Below are positions 46,986 to 59,059 of a stretch of DNA of 64,000 nucleotides, piece after piece (within the stretch, counting starts at the first letter, position 1; every line of letters begins with the position of its first letter). Both the position numbers and the translations under genes were made by a program. Below the pieces are notes generated by a model, which was not told where the DNA came from, did no database searches, and was given only the letters and a program-made list of their open reading frames with translations. The DNA is from Plantago major (lineage: Eukaryota > Streptophyta > Magnoliopsida > Lamiales > Plantaginaceae): contig CM048841.1 in NCBI GenBank assembly GCA_026545765.1, positions 24,401,397 through 24,465,396 of the forward strand, written 5' to 3'.

Positions 46986-47383
46986 TGTCTTCAAGTTGGT
47001 TTCAACCATTAGCAGCGTAATCAATGTTATAGTACTCTCATATGAGCCCCACACATTATATTAGATGGTGTATTGGAGGTTACACCCGTAGTATTAAAAA
47101 GTTTAAATCTTCAACAACGGAACGATTCCTTCCTCCAAACAACAAGACACTAATGGTAATCAGTATATGGAATGAAGAAGCAAATGAAAATGAAAGGAGT
47201 TTTTTAAGTTCTACAAGCACCTATTATTTATTTCTCTAACTCAACATTGTTATACATCCATCTTACTCATTGAATGTTAATTAATCTGATGCATACAAAC
47301 GTCAATCCTTTTCGATAATTGATATGAATACAATTCCAAATAGAGGGTCAAGTGGAGAAGTGAAATTAGTCTTTGGTGTATAG
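46986..47383. other. Intergenic DNA left of the Athila-like element
   Basis: Short unsupported frames only. 47379-47383 (TATAG) would be the left target duplication of the Athila-like element; its partner lies outside the window. Confidence 0.45.
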
Positions 47384-48716
47384 TGATGTACACTCAGAGA
47401 TCTCGTTTTCCATTGTAAAATCTATAATCTCCGAATACAATCAAGATTAAATTTATAAGTTGGAAGTCCTCAAATTCACAGTTTATAGCGGAAAGTAGAC
47501 TCGGGATGTCGTTCTCCACGGACACTTTGCACAGGAACAAGCAAATAATGTTGTAATTGAATGCATAAAAGTAAACAGTTTTAATCTCAGACAGAATAAT
47601 CAATTCGCAGTAAACCCTAAATTGCTTTGTTTGTAAAGCAATGATGGAAATGCGTAAAGGTTCCCCAACCTCCCTCTGCAATGCTACTCCCAACTTTCTA
47701 GTTAAAATCCTACGCAGTTACCTCTAACGACAACAGGGCAAAATACTATGGTGCTCAAGGCGCAGTCGGCACGAGTACCCCTACTCAGTTCAATGAAACT
47801 ACTTTGCCACTCAGCAGAACATCACACCACGAAGGATGTATAGAGTTGTATAACCACGATTTACGTCAAATAACTATTCCATTAACACATCACACCACGA
47901 AGTATGTAAAGAAGTAGCAAAAGCAGAGTTACAGCGGTTCGCCTTTACAAGAGAATGTTAGCTACTCATAGTAACAAAGAACAGAAATCGAAATCTAAGA
48001 AGAAAGGAAGAAGAAGCTTAGTCTCTAATGTCTTCGTGCTGCTGCTTCTAGGGTTTCCTCCTTCTGGGTGCCTGACGGCCAGCGAGTTGGGGTTTCACTT
48101 CCCCGAGGACTGGTTCTCTCTCCAGGAGAGCTGCTTTGTGAGCTGTGTTGATTCTGAGACCCCTGAAGTCTTATTTATAGGTGAAATCTCGAGCTCAAAC
48201 CGTCATTATTCAATAAGGAAGATTTAGGAGGGCGGGCCTTAGCCTGACAGGCCAGCAGAACGGACCAGAAGCAAAACAGCAGGTCCATTGCAGTCGCCTG
48301 TGGACCGCAGTGACCCCTATTGCGGTTCCCTGGTGGCCGCCAAGTGCGATATCTTCAGCTTCAAATCTGTTTTCTTCGTTCTTCAATTTCGGGCTTCGTA
48401 ACTTCGTTTTCTCGAAAAGTGGTCTTCTACAAAGTCGTTCCATCTTCAATTATCTTCGCATCGGTTGGTCGCATGACATGTTTTGACTCTTCGAACTCCG
48501 TGCATCGATCAATCCGGCGTATTCGCTTCCTTGTCCCGATTTGGCACAATTATGTTGTTTTGGTGCATGAAATCGTGCAAATCCTCAAAAATGCGATCAT
48601 GACCTACAGAAAACAGTCAAAGTTGGTAATTGACCGTAAAACGATGTAAATATTGCATCTAGGGCAAAAAATGAGGGTCTAAAAGTATGCTAAATCCACA
48701 TTTCATTGTCACATCA
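47384..48716 (-). repeat. 3' LTR of the Athila-like element
   Basis: Read on + it is TGATGTACACTC...GTCACATCA, giving TGATGT...ACATCA ends. On the - strand it is directly preceded by the purine-rich TTTGGGGGTG. A TATA box (CTATAAATAAGAC, - strand, 48168-48180) sits about 540 bp into the LTR. ACATCACACC occurs twice inside (about 47819 and 47887) and once across the right border. Confidence 0.7.
48168..48180 (-). promoter_or_regulatory. TATA box of the Athila-like LTR
   Basis: CTATAAATAAGAC on the - strand is in the position expected for the U3/R boundary of the LTR. Confidence 0.5.
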
Positions 48717-48728
48717 CACCCCCAAACC
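48717..48728 (-). other. Polypurine tract of the Athila-like element
   Basis: GGTTTGGGGGTG on the - strand lies immediately before the TGATGTGACA start of the LTR. Confidence 0.55.
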
Positions 48729-50387
48729 AGTTTCTTGCTCATCCTTGAGAAAGGCAAAAACGATAATTAAGAAGTTACCATGAAATGAGCAGCAAGAATA
48801 AACCACCACATAAACAAGTAGCCAGTTTCAGGGTCTCAAACTCTACTGACTCGCCTAGTTTCAACTCCAGCTTCATGACTCCACAATAAACAAATAACAA
48901 GTTAGCATCACTCACTACAGCCAGCGGTTACAAGTGTAGCCCAATGTCCTTATAGGTGTACTTCAAAATCATTACCTCGCGGTAAAGTTATGTAATCCTG
49001 CTCCCAAAAGTCAAGGCACAAACCAAAGTAGTACTCAGGTTGGCTTGGTAAGTAAATCAGGTAGGATAATATATAGAAGAGTGAAAGTCCAAGTATCAAT
49101 AAAAGATAACAAGGTAGAATAAAGGGTAATTCAGGGGGACTTATCCTTTCGGACACCGAGTTCCTTCCTTCGACTTCGTCTTCTCGTAATGACAAATCTT
49201 CAACTTCTCTTCTATCATCGTAACTTCTCCATCGGTTGCTTCATATATAGACTACTTGCTCCTTTTTTTTTGGCATACTATTTTTTTTGCAGTCGTTTTA
49301 CTGGCTCATATGCTTTTGGTTGGCCATCATTGGGCTCTTTTACTCTCTACATTTTTTAGTAGTATCTGTTTTACCGAATTCCGCACTTTTGTGCGTGCTG
49401 GTTTAGTATACATGCCATCAACCCTCACGGACATGTAGTTTTTTAGAGCCACGCCGGTATGTGGGTAGTATCTGTAACATGCCCAACACGAAAACGATGT
49501 TCACAAGGACCACAGATCCACTCCGAGACTTTTGTACCTATGCTTTTTTCGGTACTTTCTTTTCTATTTTTTCTAGAGCAAGATCAAGTGATTTTTAGCA
49601 CCGGTAATAAACAGTAGGGCCAACAAGGTTACCTTTCGATGATGATCATCTTCCACTTCTCCTCCAAACCAATTTCTCGAACTAGGGTCAGGGTTTTCTT
49701 CTCTTCTTTCCTCCAAACCAATTCTCGATCATGATCAAAACATGATTCTCCTCCAATCTTTGGAACTCTTTGCTTCGTTTCTTCGTTCAAGCTCGGCGGT
49801 AGGTTGCTGTCACCCCTTTAGTATAGCATGCATAGGATATATGGTGGAGTTTCATAAAGGCTCAAAAAGCTTTCAGCGGGGTTAGCGAAATGTATAGAAA
49901 AGGATTCAGAAAGGTGAGTACCACTAATCATATTCATGATATTGACAAATAAAGACTCAAGGGTAGCAGTGTTCACACGGGTGCACACATGACTTCAATT
50001 AGAGTAGCAAGTAAACTCACTCATCAAAGTAGCATGGGTCAGATTCGGTCAGAGCATATATTCAGCAAGCAGCAAAGTAGGAAAATAAATTCACAACCCC
50101 TCATCTCAGTTATGGCTCACACTCGGTACTCTCCCACATATCAAAATATTTTTCAACAAGTAAAAGACCTTAGACATAACAGAATGAAACTAATATTAAA
50201 ACAGAAATTAAACTACAAGTTATTAAGTGCGAGTATTTAAAAGTTATTACAGACTGAGTAATTTAGCAAATAGCAATCAAATTCCTCCCCCAAACCTAGC
50301 TAAGAGTAGATAGGTAAACTAGAAAAGTAATGAGAAAAAAGAAAAGATACTCCCCTCTCAGTGTCGTGCTTCCATGGAGAAATGCGT
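48729..50387 (-). other. 3' non-coding region of the Athila-like element
   Basis: 1.66 kb without a supported frame lies between the last ORF and the 3' LTR. Long non-coding stretches here are normal for Athila-type elements. Confidence 0.5.
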
Positions 50388-51072
50388 CTAGGATGGAGGA
50401 TCATCTGCTAGTGGAGTGAAGAAATCATCCTGGCTTCCATAGTAGTAGCTCGGTCCTGTGCCAAGTGGCGGATGGAACGGTGGTCGAGGGTAGCAAGGTG
50501 GATAGTTATGCTGAGGGTAGTTCGGATAACTAGCTTCCATGAAGGCTGTTTCCTGCTGAGCTTGAAGACAACTCAGGTACGAATTCCACTCCCTTCTTTG
50601 GCAGTTAGCGTACATCTCCTCTTGCTGCCTTATCTCTTCCTGCTGGTTGGCACGACATTGGTCCAAGAAAGCTTGCATCTAGCCTAGATCAAAAGCTCCT
50701 TGCTGCTCGTTCCTCCTTTCCCTTGCTTCCCGATGTGTGGTGAACATACGTTCGACCCTTCTTATGGTGAATGGTTCGGTAAGAGCCACGTTTCCTGCCC
50801 CTTTCATCTCCACTCCTTGCTCCTTGCATATCCCTGTTATCAAACCTGGGAATGGAAGATTCCTCCTGTGGTTCCCTTTAAGCGATAGCGTTTCTTCCAT
50901 GATGATCCGTCCAATATCAACGTAATGTCTCGCCATTATTGAATAGATCAATAATGCCTCCTCTGCGTCGATTCCCAATTCGCATTTCCTTGGTCGGCGA
51001 TTGGCGCGCACAAATTGCACCCAAAACCTGGCATAGTCGTTGAGGGCTGTCTTCAGTATCTCCCTTTGTATG
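50388..51072 (-). pseudogene. Putative plant transposon protein domain (Athila-like C-terminal ORF)
   Basis: The frame contains LNDYARFWVQFVRANRRPRK, IDAEEALLIYSIMARHYVDI, GRIIMEE and LPFPGLITGICKEQGVEM, the wording of the 'putative plant transposon protein' domain (PF20167 type) common in Athila-like elements. A Gln-rich tail (QQEEIRQQEEMYANCQRREW) and an aromatic/Pro-rich end (YPQHNYPPCYPRPPFHPP) follow. Its role is unknown. The SIRE insertion interrupts it at 51073. Fossil part. Confidence 0.7.
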
Positions 51073-52497
51073 TGTTGGTCCAGATAACGGCAAAGTAAAA
51101 GACTGGGGGGGGGGGGGGTGAATAGTTTTTTAAAACTTTTGTCGATAAACACAGTTTCTCAGAAACCTGGGGGTTTCTGATACTTAAATTCAGAACGCGG
51201 AAGACTTTAAGATAGGTAAGTGCAGAAACAATAAGTATGTGTGTGCTTTCTTTGAAATGTAACTCTGAGAAGGTAAATGACACATCAAGTATAGTGGTAT
51301 CTGGAGGTGGCGTAATCCTCCAACTAATCCACTTCGGTCTTTCTGAGACCTAGAATTCACTAGAACAGATAATTGAGTTCACCTTACAATAATCCTATTC
51401 TAAGATTCCTAACCAAATGGTTCCCAACCAAATGTTCCCCCTGAGTTATTCCCCAGCTCCTAGAGCTAAGTACTTCCTCTACTCATATAACCTTGGAGTT
51501 ATTCCTTGATTTCCCAAATCAAGTACTTCCTCTACTCTACGCCTTGATGGTGTTGGTTATAAGTTTGTCAGAGAGGCTTCTCGTATAACTTTTCAGTTAT
51601 GTTTTCAGAGAGCCTAATAGAACAAGACTACTTAATACACTTGTTCAGTGGATGGCAGTCTGCTCTTTACTGACCCAAGTAATTGATGTCCGTTCTGGAG
51701 AATGAGCTTCAGAAAAGGTATCTGATAGTTCAACTTTTCACGAATAACAATCTCTTGTTAAGGTTCAGGACAACTTAGAACTACTAGTGATTTTTCGAGC
51801 AACGGAAAGCTTTCAGAAAGGGTAGGAGAGTGCTTGAGAGAATACTTTGCTTGATGGTAAGTTTGCAAGATAGAGCGTTCTAAGGTGTATTTCTCAGCAT
51901 CTAAGTGTGTGATATATATATAGATGAATTTGAGAGTTGTTGGAATGATATCCGTTAGACACAATTCAAATTCAGTCCATACTTATCTTGAAATGAGTAC
52001 TCAGAAGTCCTTATCTCATGTCTCAGAGAGGACTGTGCTCAATGACTTTTCTGCCGATGCAATTAATGCACTTGTACTATTTCTTGTCCTGTAGTCTTCA
52101 ACGGATACATGAGCCTTTTTGATGGCTTGCATGCTCCATACTCATGATGTCATATGTCCAGAATCATATTTCAAAATTAAGTAAATACACTTAAGAAAGG
52201 ATTAAGGACATAGTCTTTCTGAGTTAGACTAAACCTTGATATCTTCATAAATCTTGTGCAATCTTCAGTCTTCTAATCTTCAGAAAAGCTCCATTGCTAG
52301 GATTGATCTTCATGGTCTTCTGGAAATAAAGATTACACTCAGAGACCTATAATCCTAATACAAGATTTACTAGACTAAACATACTCAGTGATTTCCTCTT
52401 TTACAATGTTCAAGTGAACCAAGAGTACTTAATCACCTTTCTGGCTAAGATAAGAACATGTGATGAGTGATCAAAATACTAACAGATATTTCTAACA
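51073..52497 (-). repeat. 3' LTR of the SIRE element
   Basis: The LTR reads TGTTGGTCCAGATAACGG...TATTTCTAACA on + (TG...CA ends). The right end abuts the polypurine tract. A G14 run (51105-51118) lies just inside the left end, corresponding to the C-rich stretch near the end of many SIRE LTRs. The left target flank is GTATG (51068-51072). Confidence 0.88.
51912..51922 (-). promoter_or_regulatory. TATA-like box of the SIRE LTR
   Basis: CTATATATATA on the - strand is about 580 bp into the LTR, plausible for the U3/R boundary. Confidence 0.4.
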
Positions 52498-52516
52498 AAT
52501 TTCCCCCTTTTTGATC
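52498..52516 (-). other. Polypurine tract of the SIRE element
   Basis: AAAAAGGGGGAAATT on the - strand lies directly before the LTR start TGTTAGAAATA. Confidence 0.85.
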
Positions 52517-52814
52517 AGTCATCCATGACTATCTTTTAAGTCCTATTACAAATTTGTAACCCTGGAAGAGAAAACAATCCACCACTTAATTATTTCAAAT
52601 GATATTCAATTTTAGTTGAATTAAATGCAAAAAGTAAACATCAACCAAATCACAAGAAGTGATCTTTGCTGATAAGTTGTCATCTATTAGAATGTATCTG
52701 AGAGTATGATCTTCAGATAGGTACAGTTTATAGAATAAGATGCAACTTTTACAGATAGAGAAATTCAGAAACAATCAGCAAGATTACAAAAAGTAACAAA
52801 GCATACTAAGTAAA

Positions 52815-55800
52815 TTAGAACAAAGGAGAATCCAAGCTCCAAGAGAGTATTCTAATGTTACTAGTCTTCAAGTCTTCAGAAATGCAACTTGGGTTCAGAT
52901 ACCTCAAGTTCTTCAGCATCCTTTCTGGATCAGTTGACATGATCATCCACTTTTCCGCATTCTTGGACATAGTCATAAAGAATCCTTCTGACAGAGAGCT
53001 CTGTCTTTCTGGATAAGTCACATATTTCATGATAACTCTTGCCAAGCTTGTGATTCTTCCGCAGAAAGTGTTTGACCCAGAAGTACTTTCCCCAGACCCA
53101 GGAGTGGTCTATATGCAGCTGAGATAGGTTGAAATACTTGTATATTTCTTCCAGATAGTGTAAATCATCTAGGTATTCATCCAATGTCATATAGAATGAC
53201 TCATAGGTTGGAACACCTAGTTTGTTCTTTCTGCTGTAGCTACCATCCAGTTTTCTTACCTTGTGTACATCATCAGGCTTTGGGTAAGGACAGGCAAAAG
53301 AAAGATCCATCTTTCTGGCTTCATTCCTCTTTTCTACTTCAAAGTTCAGCCTGGCATGAAGGTGCTCAGGTTTTAGCAATCCTGGCTTGCCTTCTCTCCA
53401 TTTCAGGATCTGGTTGAGGATGGGAGTTGGAAACTTATCATTGACAAGTAGATGTTGTAGTTCCATAATCCAATACCCTCTCTTGTTCAGAATGCACCTA
53501 TATGAAGACTCTTCATTACTAGTCTTCACATACTCAATGTGGACATCAGTTGGCCTTTCTTGATGAGTTTCTCTGTTTACTCTGCCAAACTGGGAATCCC
53601 TTCTTGCCTTTCTGTTAGGTGGCCTTCTGTCAGGAGATCCTCTAACCTTTCTTCCTGCCTTGAAATGTCTTTGGTGGATGTTCCTTGTATTGACTTGGTA
53701 TTTCCAGAAGGAGTTCTGGCTGCCAAAGGCCTTGATGCCAGAGGAGGTTGTGAAGTAGTTGCTTGTCTCCTTTTCTTGTGAAATGGATGTTCATCTGTAT
53801 CAGATTCATCCTCATCATCATTGAAGTCCAAAATTGGAGACTTGCAGCTTTCTTGGCCTCTCACTTCTCCTTCTTCCTTCTTCTTCTTCAGAAGTCTTCT
53901 TCTCTTCTGAGATTCTAAGGGACTTGGCTCCCCTAGTTATCATACTCCTCAGCCTTCTGGCTGGTTGATCTGTAACAACTTCTTCAGTAGGGGCATCTCC
54001 AGTGTCCTTGATGACTAGTTGACTTGATGAGGGAGGATTTGATTGTTTTCTTTTTCTTCCTCTGCCTTTCTGAGGCATCTCTTCCCCCTTAGTCATGAAT
54101 GACTGACTCATGATAGCATAAGCTTCAGAGAGTGACTCAAAGTTCTTTTGAAGATTGTTATGCACCCTGACTAATTCTTGAAGTTCCTTCTTCAGCTCTT
54201 TATTCTGCCTAACCAGTTCCTGCTCCTTTCTGTTGAGCTCTTCAAGCGGCCTTAGGATGGTGTTGACTTGCAGGACAGCATGGCTGGCTTCATTCAATGC
54301 TGCATTAGCATTGTTACAATCCTCATCCCTGACCAACCCTAGGTCTTTCTGAGAGAGAGCTATGCTGGTTGCTCTGTTGAAAAAGCGGCGACAATGGTTT
54401 CATCTCTTCTGGGACGGATTTTAGCACTTCTGTGTCTTGGGCAACTAGTGTCTCTCTGAGTTCCAAAAAGACACTGTTCCTTGCACGGTGCTCTTCACTT
54501 CTTGAACTACCTGGTGCAGAGAAGATATGAGAAGCAAGTAGGGCTCTCTTTTGCTGAGTGATAAGTCTCTCATCTTCTTCTGCAGTAATCAAGTTGCGGT
54601 CTTCTTCAGCATCACTCTCATAATCCTTCTATGGGATTGTTTGCAAGCTGGCTAACATCTTTTGTTTGCCTTGGAGTATGCTGGCCTTCTGAGAGGATGT
54701 AGAAGGTCTTTCTGATGCAGCCTCAGCATCATGCTCTTCATCATCATTGTCATCCATGGCATCTATCTCAGCAGCTGTGACAACAATGGCATCCTTTAGA
54801 TTTCTTTGCTCATCTAGGAGTGCCAATTCCTTGGCATTAGCTTCTTTGAGCTTCTTGATTTTGGCCTCCTTTTCATCAACAAGAGCTTGACACTCAATGC
54901 TGATTCTTTTTTCTTCTTCCAACACCTTTCTGAGTTGTTTAATCCTAAACTCAGCGGCTAAAATTTCTTCTATGGCATCATTATGCTCAGCCTGTTGGAT
55001 ATCTTGATGAGACTTGGGAGGTGATGATGATGGGGCTCTCTGAGCATTTGAAGGAGTAGCCTTTTCTCCACTTCCTTTGCTAGCTTTCTGAATCCCGCCT
55101 TGTCCAGGTTGGGGATCATCATTCTGATCATCATCATCATCATCACTCTTGTTCTTTGCTTCTTGGTTTGGATGCTCAGAGGGAGGTTCTTGATAATCAT
55201 TTTCGTTCATCTCTTCCTCATCTTCAGAAACTAGGTTGATCACATCAGGAAGTGTGATCATCCTCCCATTAACTTCCTCTTGCTCAGTTGGGTAGGTTGT
55301 GAGCTTGCTGGGCAAGGCAGGATGGGTAACAATCTGCTCTTGGGTTTGAGCATCCGCAGACTTGAAATCTTCTATAAGTCTTTGTGCTACTTCATGAATG
55401 AAGTCTTCATGCATCAGAGTGGCAAATGAGTAGGACTTTGTTGGGAACAATGCATGGATGTGATCCTCCAGATTGAAGGCGATTGCTCTCTTCTCTGGGA
55501 TGTCGATTACTCTGGCTAATTCAGAAAGGTCAGCCTTTCTGAGTTTCTGGCATTGTCTGAAGCACTTGAGATGTTTCTTTAAAGTGTGCTTCTAGAAGGC
55601 CTTGAATAAATCAACTGGCACTAGACTTTGAGCCTGAAAGAAAGTGTTCAAGTTAGTTTTGTTCAAACCACTTGTGTTAGTATCTGTGTGCAAAATTAAG
55701 CTTTCTGAGCATACCTGTGTAGAAACACTAGGCTCATCAGCTTGGACTTCTGCTTGCTTGGTCTCAGAGACCTCAGATACTTTGGTGTGAGGAGAAGTCT

Positions 55801-58078
55801 GATCCTCAGCATGCTTTCTTTCTGCTTGAACCTGAGAATTAAAATCAAATATGTTTAGAAACTGTTATCAGAAAAGATAAGTGGAAGAATGCTTTCTGAG
55901 ACTTCACTTACTTCCAAGTGAGGAAGCTCAGTGGCATCTTTCTCAGAAACCTTGGGTGTTTCTGGAACCTTTTCTGCTGACTCTGCTTCTTCACACCCGA
56001 TTTCTTTTGGAGGAGATAAGACCAGTCTTTCCTTCCAATTGTTCTTCCCCGAGCACTGTAAGAACAAACATAAGAGATTTAGTAGTGGATTTTCCAGAGC
56101 ATTCTTGAAGGAGACTATTACTGATTACTTACCTTCTCAGCAGAAGGCTCAGTAAATGCTTCCTCAGAAAGCTTTTTAGCTTCTGGAATCTCTTGGTTTT
56201 GGGGTGTTGGTTCTACCACCACTACTTCCTCAGTTAGATCCTAATAAGAGACATTAACAAGATTAGAACACAAGATTTAAGAGCATTTTTAACTTGGTTA
56301 TTTCTTGTTCAGAAATAGATGTACTACCTGAGGGACAAGCTCTTCTTGTTGTTCTGAGGTTGGAGGAACCTCTTCTTGATTCAAGGGGGTGGACAAATTT
56401 TCTTCCCCCTGAAAGTGTGTCTCCATGTTGGCCTGTAACAAATGGAGCTTATGAGTAACAAGTTAACATTTTAATGTTGACAAGTTAGATACAAACTACT
56501 TTTGCTACCTGAATAGGGTCAGGTGGATCATTGGTCTCTTGGACTTGTGGTGATTCCACAGTCTCTCTGTGCTCATTGTTGGTCTCCTCTGCAGTATCAT
56601 TCTGAGGCTCCATCTCAGTTTGATCCCTTTCTGAGAGTTGAGCTTTCTCAGAAGGTTGAGGAACCTGTGTTAAAATAGGATTTTCTTCAGCAACATTAAG
56701 TGCTGGCATTGTGAATGTGGAAGCAATGGTGACATCTTCCATCATTCTATTTTCTTCTCCCAGGCCTTCTTCTTCCTGCTGGGCAGAAGTGCTCCTTTGA
56801 CCTTGAGGAGCTGAGCTAGATGCTCCTCCAATGTATTTCTATCTTGGACCTCTTGAGTGCCTCTCGGATTTGTTCATCCTCTTCAGTCCTTTGTCAGTTG
56901 GGGCTGACCCATCCATAATGTTGCGGTCATCCCTTGATAGTTCTGGAGCTGCCTGGCTCAGAATCTTTGGTGCTTTCTAGAACTGCCTTTCTGGGCGAAC
57001 AACATTTTCTAAGACCTTGTCTCCAGAAGGTTGTGCCTCTATTTCTTTTTGTTGGGGCTTAGGTACTCTTTTGTGTTGAGTCCTTTTTCTCTTGGCAGTT
57101 TGAGGTTGGTTTGGCTCGAAACCTTATCACCTTCTTTGCGCTTTCTTCTTCTACGCCTCTCGAATGCTCTCTCGTGACATGTCTCTCCTTTTCTTCAAAG
57201 GCGTGTCGAAAGGGAGTTGGTGGTAGGATTTCTGCCTCTCTCCGAGAGTGATTCCCATTGTTTCGAATGTGACAAATTCGAGGCGAAGTGCATATTGGCC
57301 TTTGGCTCGAAGGCCATTGATGATCTTGGGCTCAAATTCTTCAATAAGCCCAAGGACTATGTTGAAGTCGTACTTCCCCCAGTTAAAGTGGGTTTCATGC
57401 CCTTCATGCTTCTTGTTCAGACGATGCATCATCATCCATTTCTCCATGCTAATCTGGTCTACTCCACCTTTGTTGCCATCAAAGGAACGGACGAATGAGA
57501 GCTAAAGTACTCGGTGTTTACGGAGATGACTAGTTCGATGGCTTCGAACAAAGTCTCCTGGGCAACCCTTTGCATTTTCTAATTGGATTGCTTCAAATAG
57601 CTCTTTAACACTTTGAATCATTGAAGCATCCCTGATGTTGATGTCTTCAATTGTTCCTCGATTTTTCAATCGGAATATCTTGCAGAAAGTCTTGCAGTCT
57701 AGGACGATCTCTTGGCCTTGAACTTCAGTCTGCATGTATTTCTCTTCTTCATCATTCACAACCTTTGTGAAGATTTTGGAGTTGTTATAGAACTCCAGCA
57801 CATCCAGTGTGGATAGTCCTTTGGGTGCGTGATGAAACTTAAAGATATGGAAACTTTTGACATCCCCATATCGGTTTCCTATCCGGTCTTGAGGTATATT
57901 CTGGTACATACTTCTTCACTAGAAAAGCTCCCAATTCATTTTGTGGTTTGGATTCGGTCGGGGTGAACTTTCCCAGAAGGCGTTTATTCAACACCTTAAG
58001 TTCCTTTCCTCCTTGCTTTCCAGCAGGAGCAGATGATGCGGCCTTAGGTTTCTTGGTGGTCATCTTCTTGGGTGCCAT
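52815..58078 (-). pseudogene. Third (envelope-like) region of the SIRE element
   Basis: It starts at MAPKKMTTKKPKAASSAPAG (58078) with a basic N-terminus. The next block (57909-57502) has LDVLEFYNNSKIFTKVV and EIVLDCKTFCKIFRLK, related in style to plant transposon protein domains. Several acidic Pro/Glu/Thr-rich blocks follow (56745-56485, 55450-54629), then a coiled-coil (54336-53818; NRKEQELVRQNKELKKELQE) and a globular block (53529-52930; RGYWIMELQHLLVNDKFPTP). No fusion peptide or transmembrane anchor was evident. Position between RNase H and polypurine tract is that of the SIRE envelope-like gene. Coding blocks are separated by roughly 100-bp spacers, some with GT...AG borders. Fossil; no restored protein is proposed. 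Confidence 0.65.
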
Positions 58079-58301
58079 CTCTTATATAGAGTCTTGATTG
58101 AGTGTTTTCAGAGGGATTTTGCAAGATTAATCGGGATTAGTCTATCTTTTCAGAAGACTAAACACAAGAAGTTGAGTTTGCAGAAGGGGTTTTGCAGAAA
58201 TCTTGAGAGATTTTGCTGTTTTGATGCAAGTATGAAATTTCGGATTTGGTAAAAGTGTTTGTCTTTTGTCCAAGTCCTATATATATAGCAGACAAAATGT
58301 A

Positions 58302-58403
58302 CATAGATACAACATACATACAACTGAACATGAATGAGTGTCTTTGTATCTGCATAGATACAACATACATACAACTGAACATGAATGAGTGTCTTTGTAT
58401 CTG
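58302..58403. repeat. 51-bp perfect tandem duplication in the SIRE element
   Basis: The unit CATAGATACAACATACATAC...GTCTTTGTATCTG occurs at 58302-58352 and 58353-58403 without a difference noticed. It lies just upstream (right) of the envelope-like start. Confidence 0.95.
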
Positions 58404-59059
58404 CATAGGCGTGGTATCACACACGTACTCCATTAAATGCGTAGTGGGCCATGTCTGTATTTCTCAACAGACATTACTTGCTTTGTTTTAATCTCAACCG
58501 TTGAGATCAAACGTTTATTCATCAAGGGCTTATATTGAATATCTTGTAATGATATCAATCAACAAATGGTATTGTGCCGACTTGATGGATTTTTGACAAG
58601 TTACATCCATTATGTCACTTAGTAAAGAGTAAGAGCACTCAATCATTTGAACTTATCATTCTGAGTGTCAAGTCCTTATCTTTATATTGTTTATCATAAA
58701 AATGGCAAAAATACAAGACATTGGACATGTTTGACTTCCAGAACTTATACTTTTCGGGCTCTGTGTGTCTTTTCTCTTTATGACTAAATGGCTTTCTGAA
58801 TTCAAGTGTCAGAAGCTTCAGTTGTTTGAATGTATTTGACCCACTCTCAGTAAGTAAGTTCTAGTCTTATTTACTTATTGAGTTGTACCAACCTTTGCCT
58901 TTCTGGATACCCGTTCCAGAAATGTTTTGCCTTTCTAAGTGTTGCTACTCAGAAACATTTACATCACTTCTTATTAACTTGGCTTTCTGAGAACATGTTC
59001 TCAGAGGCCTACTTCTTTTCTACCTCACTTACTCAGACTTTAGAGATTCATGACATTTT
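58404..59059 (-). other. Spacer between RNase H and the envelope-like region
   Basis: Non-coding. It contains TTCTCAGAGG and several CTTTCTGA words on + and no supported frame. Confidence 0.5.

Larger units (their letters stand above)
47384..51072 (-). mobile_element. Athila-like Ty3/gypsy element, 3' part, fossil
   Basis: On the - strand, a C-terminal reading frame at 51072-50388 is followed by 1.7 kb of non-coding DNA, a polypurine tract and a 1.33-kb 3' LTR. The protein (see its own entry) and the long 3' non-coding part with CACACCCCCAAACC at the tract fit the Athila lineage. The element's 5' part is cut off from this window by the SIRE insertion at 51073. It is broken; age cannot be estimated because only one LTR is visible. 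Confidence 0.72.

Noticed and set aside
57217-57505. Frames on the + strand in the SIRE envelope-like region
   Set aside because: They are opposite-strand shadows of the - strand coding block at 57151-57447.
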